A stretch of 64,000 bases of DNA from assembly GCF_000421545.1 (NCBI RefSeq), contig NZ_ATXF01000009.1, positions 186,001 to 250,000 on the forward strand, given 5' to 3'. This stretch comes from Agromyces italicus DSM 16388. Its GTDB lineage: Bacteria; Actinomycetota; Actinomycetes; Actinomycetales; Microbacteriaceae. Shown in pieces: positions 62,506 to 64,000 of the stretch (positions are counted from its first letter, which is position 1; the number at the start of each line of letters is the position of its first letter). Made by a program: the position numbers and the translations under genes. The notes below the pieces were generated by a model. The model searched no databases, was not told the origin of the DNA, and was given only the letters and a program-made list of their open reading frames with translations.

Positions 62506-64000
62506 CTAGTCCCAGTTCACGTGAACGCGGTAGCTCTTCTTATCTACGTAGGTGACATCAATTGCAGGACCTACGCTGCCAGACCCCATCCTGAGCTGGA
62601 CGGTTGTTCCATCGGGTATCTCGTACTTATAGAAGTCATGACCTGTCCTCGTGACACCCTCGTCAATCTTTGTTCCATCCTGAATCCATTTCGCGAACTG
62701 TGCATGAACCTCTTCCGGGGTGCCGAGCAGACGGGTCGTCTTCTTGGTGCGCCCAGGCATCATTGCGTCGAGATCTCGCTGAATCGATGCCCCGGTAACT
62801 GGATCGCTCTTTGCGAATAGACCTGCGCGTGGTTTGCCGTTGCTCGACCGTGCACCCGCGATTCCGCCGAAGAGGTCCGCGGCTGTCGTGAGAATTTCGT
62901 CGACTGTCGCTTCCTCGTTCTTCGGGATGCACCGCAGCTCGCTGCTGAATCCGTTGAACAACGCGGTTTCGCAGCCAGTCCAGTCCGAAGGGTACTTGTG
63001 CAGCCATTCTGAATCGGGGACCACAGTTTGCCCGCCTGGACGGGCAGGGGGGACTCCGTGGCCACCTCCGGATTCGGTCCTCACGGGAGGGTCGACGGTC
63101 GGAGTCGATCCGCTCTTGGCTGCCGATTGCTCTCGTAGCTGATTGACCCACTCCTTCCCGGTCATTCCCTCGGGTCGGAGCCCTGAGGGGTCGGACAGGG
63201 TTGACGGGTTGTTGTTGGCGTAGGCGTATCCGTTCCATTGTTGCGGGTCGGTCAGGTCGAGGATCGGGTCGACGCTGATGAATGCGCCGGCGGTTTCGTC
63301 GTAGTAGCGGGCTCCGAGGAGGGTGAGCCCGGTCCCGGTGTCGCGGTTCTTGCCGAGGAACTGGATATCGCCGGGGACTGTGGCTGCGTTCGAACTCCCT
63401 CGGGTGCCACCGAATGGGTCGGTGTACATTCGCTTCACCGGGGTCTTGGTGGGGTTGCCGCCGTTCGGGATCGCCGCGACGGGGGTGCCGTGGTGGTCGG
63501 TCATGAGTGAGGTGACCGCGTTCAAGCCGCGATCGGTACGGATCGCGACGGTCTTGCCCGCGAACTGGTAGTAGCGGGTCGCTTTCACGTCACCGGTCGG
63601 GGTGATCAGGATCTCTTGCCCGCCGAGGTACACGGTGGTCCCGGTCGTGTCTTCGCGGACGAGTCGGTTTCCGTCCGCGTCGTACACGTTCTTCACCCCA
63701 CTGGTGCTGGTGAGTTCACCCTCGGCGTCCCACGCGTAGTTCGTTGCGTCACCTGTGTTGGGCGTCTTCGTGGTGCGGTTGCCGGCGTCGTCGTATGTGT
63801 ACGTTGTCGCGGCACCGCCCGTGGTTGAGGAGGTGAGTTGGTGGGGGCCGGCGTCACCCGAACCGTACACCGAGTCCGTGGTGGTAGTGCCGGTTGCTGT
63901 GCGGGTGACGAGTTTGGTGCGGTTGCCGAGAAGGTCGTACTCGTACTCGTTCCAGTACGGCGCGGCACCGCCCATGGCGAACGTCGACGGGCCCTGCTCG
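62506..64000 (-). CDS. Rhs-repeat protein with C-terminal toxin domain (5' end beyond window)
   Basis: The visible 498 residues run off the right edge. YD-type repeats (YEYDLLGNRTKLVTR, YTYDDAGNRTTKTPN, YAWDAEGELTS) lead into the Rhs core end: LLGARYYDETAGAFISVDPI, NGYAYANNNPSTLSDPSGL. The last 225 or so residues form a distinct lower-GC tip with GCETALFNGFSSELRCIPKN and a C-terminal HDFYKYEIPDGTTVQLRMGS and IDVTYVDKKSYRVHVNW. The tip fits a polymorphic toxin, possibly an RNase of the BECR-like fold, but I cannot name the class. An immunity candidate follows at 62126-62494. Confidence 0.82.
   Translation of the reverse strand, partial: EQGPSTFAMGGAAPYWNEYEYDLLGNRTKLVTRTATGTTTTDSVYGSGDAGPHQLTSSTTGGAATTYTYDDAGNRTTKTPNTGDATNYAWDAEGELTSTSGVKNVYDADGNRLVREDTTGTTVYLGGQEILITPTGDVKATRYYQFAGKTVAIRTDRGLNAVTSLMTDHHGTPVAAIPNGGNPTKTPVKRMYTDPFGGTRGSSNAATVPGDIQFLGKNRDTGTGLTLLGARYYDETAGAFISVDPILDLTDPQQWNGYAYANNNPSTLSDPSGLRPEGMTGKEWVNQLREQSAAKSGSTPTVDPPVRTESGGGHGVPPARPGGQTVVPDSEWLHKYPSDWTGCETALFNGFSSELRCIPKNEEATVDEILTTAADLFGGIAGARSSNGKPRAGLFAKSDPVTGASIQRDLDAMMPGRTKKTTRLLGTPEEVHAQFAKWIQDGTKIDEGVTRTGHDFYKYEIPDGTTVQLRMGSGSVGPAIDVTYVDKKSYRVHVNWD

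Overview
The window is GC-rich, densely packed chromosomal DNA from an actinobacterium, most likely of the family Microbacteriaceae (Agromyces-, Leifsonia- or Microbacterium-like). This is inferred from very high GC, many GTG starts with GTGA/ATGA overlaps, a class Ib ribonucleotide reductase operon in the order nrdH-nrdI-nrdE-nrdF, MscS/cyclase and DUF3105/DUF305 gene pairs, and constant use of the GGATGCC/GGCATCC word. No rRNA or tRNA gene, CRISPR array or replication origin was seen.

Layout. 1-2660: an RbsA-like sugar ABC ATPase with its LacI regulator; the rest of that transporter lies beyond the left edge. 2820-16446 is a mixed region with gene loss and duplication. It holds a LysR gene, a TetR/short-chain dehydrogenase pair, a second LysR copy that is a deletion pseudogene, and an SdhA/FrdA-type flavoprotein. 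It continues with an AbiE-like toxin-antitoxin pair behind a perfect palindrome, two VOC proteins flanking a WYL regulator, and a VanRS-VanY-(broken VanZ) cluster that carries a fossil of the flavoprotein gene. It ends with a nucleoside deaminase, an FGE/sulfatase-modifying-factor-like protein and a broken HEPN-like gene. 16447-20530: the nrdHIEF operon with a pair of NrdR-type boxes. 20835-24268: a DNA glycosylase, a DUF2510/transglutaminase membrane protein and a VOC protein.

24348-29657: a ChvE/GguAB-like sugar ABC operon with its LacI regulator and shared operator-like palindromes. 29930-35517: MFS transporter, aldo/keto reductase, cyclase-family protein, APC permease and a slipin. 35727-40139: MetB-type enzyme and cystathionine beta-synthase (probably transsulfuration), then a DUF3105/DUF305 pair. 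40241-45962: ABC exporter, degenerate class III cyclase and MscS channel with a cyclic-nucleotide-binding domain, probably one transcription unit. 46093-50802: a second sugar ABC system (binding protein and two permeases, no ATPase) with a divergent LacI regulator. 50822-52545: MarR-MFS. 52860-54010: rplJ-rplL with a leader attenuator. 54089-56346: MFS-MarR with a readable promoter and operator. 56459-60826: S15-type peptidase and a two-component system.

60990-64000 is a mobile or recombination-prone end. An IS3-family element with a GGGAAAC frameshift heptamer is cut by the end of an IS21-like element. That lies against a lower-GC stretch holding a candidate immunity gene and the 3' part of an Rhs-type polymorphic toxin that runs off the right edge.

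Most assignments rest on motif recognition from the sequence alone; no database search was possible. The most interesting items are the Rhs toxin tip with its neighbour, the AbiE-like pair, the cyclase/MscS-CNB unit with altered catalytic residues, and the repeated, reciprocally decayed LysR/flavoprotein unit.
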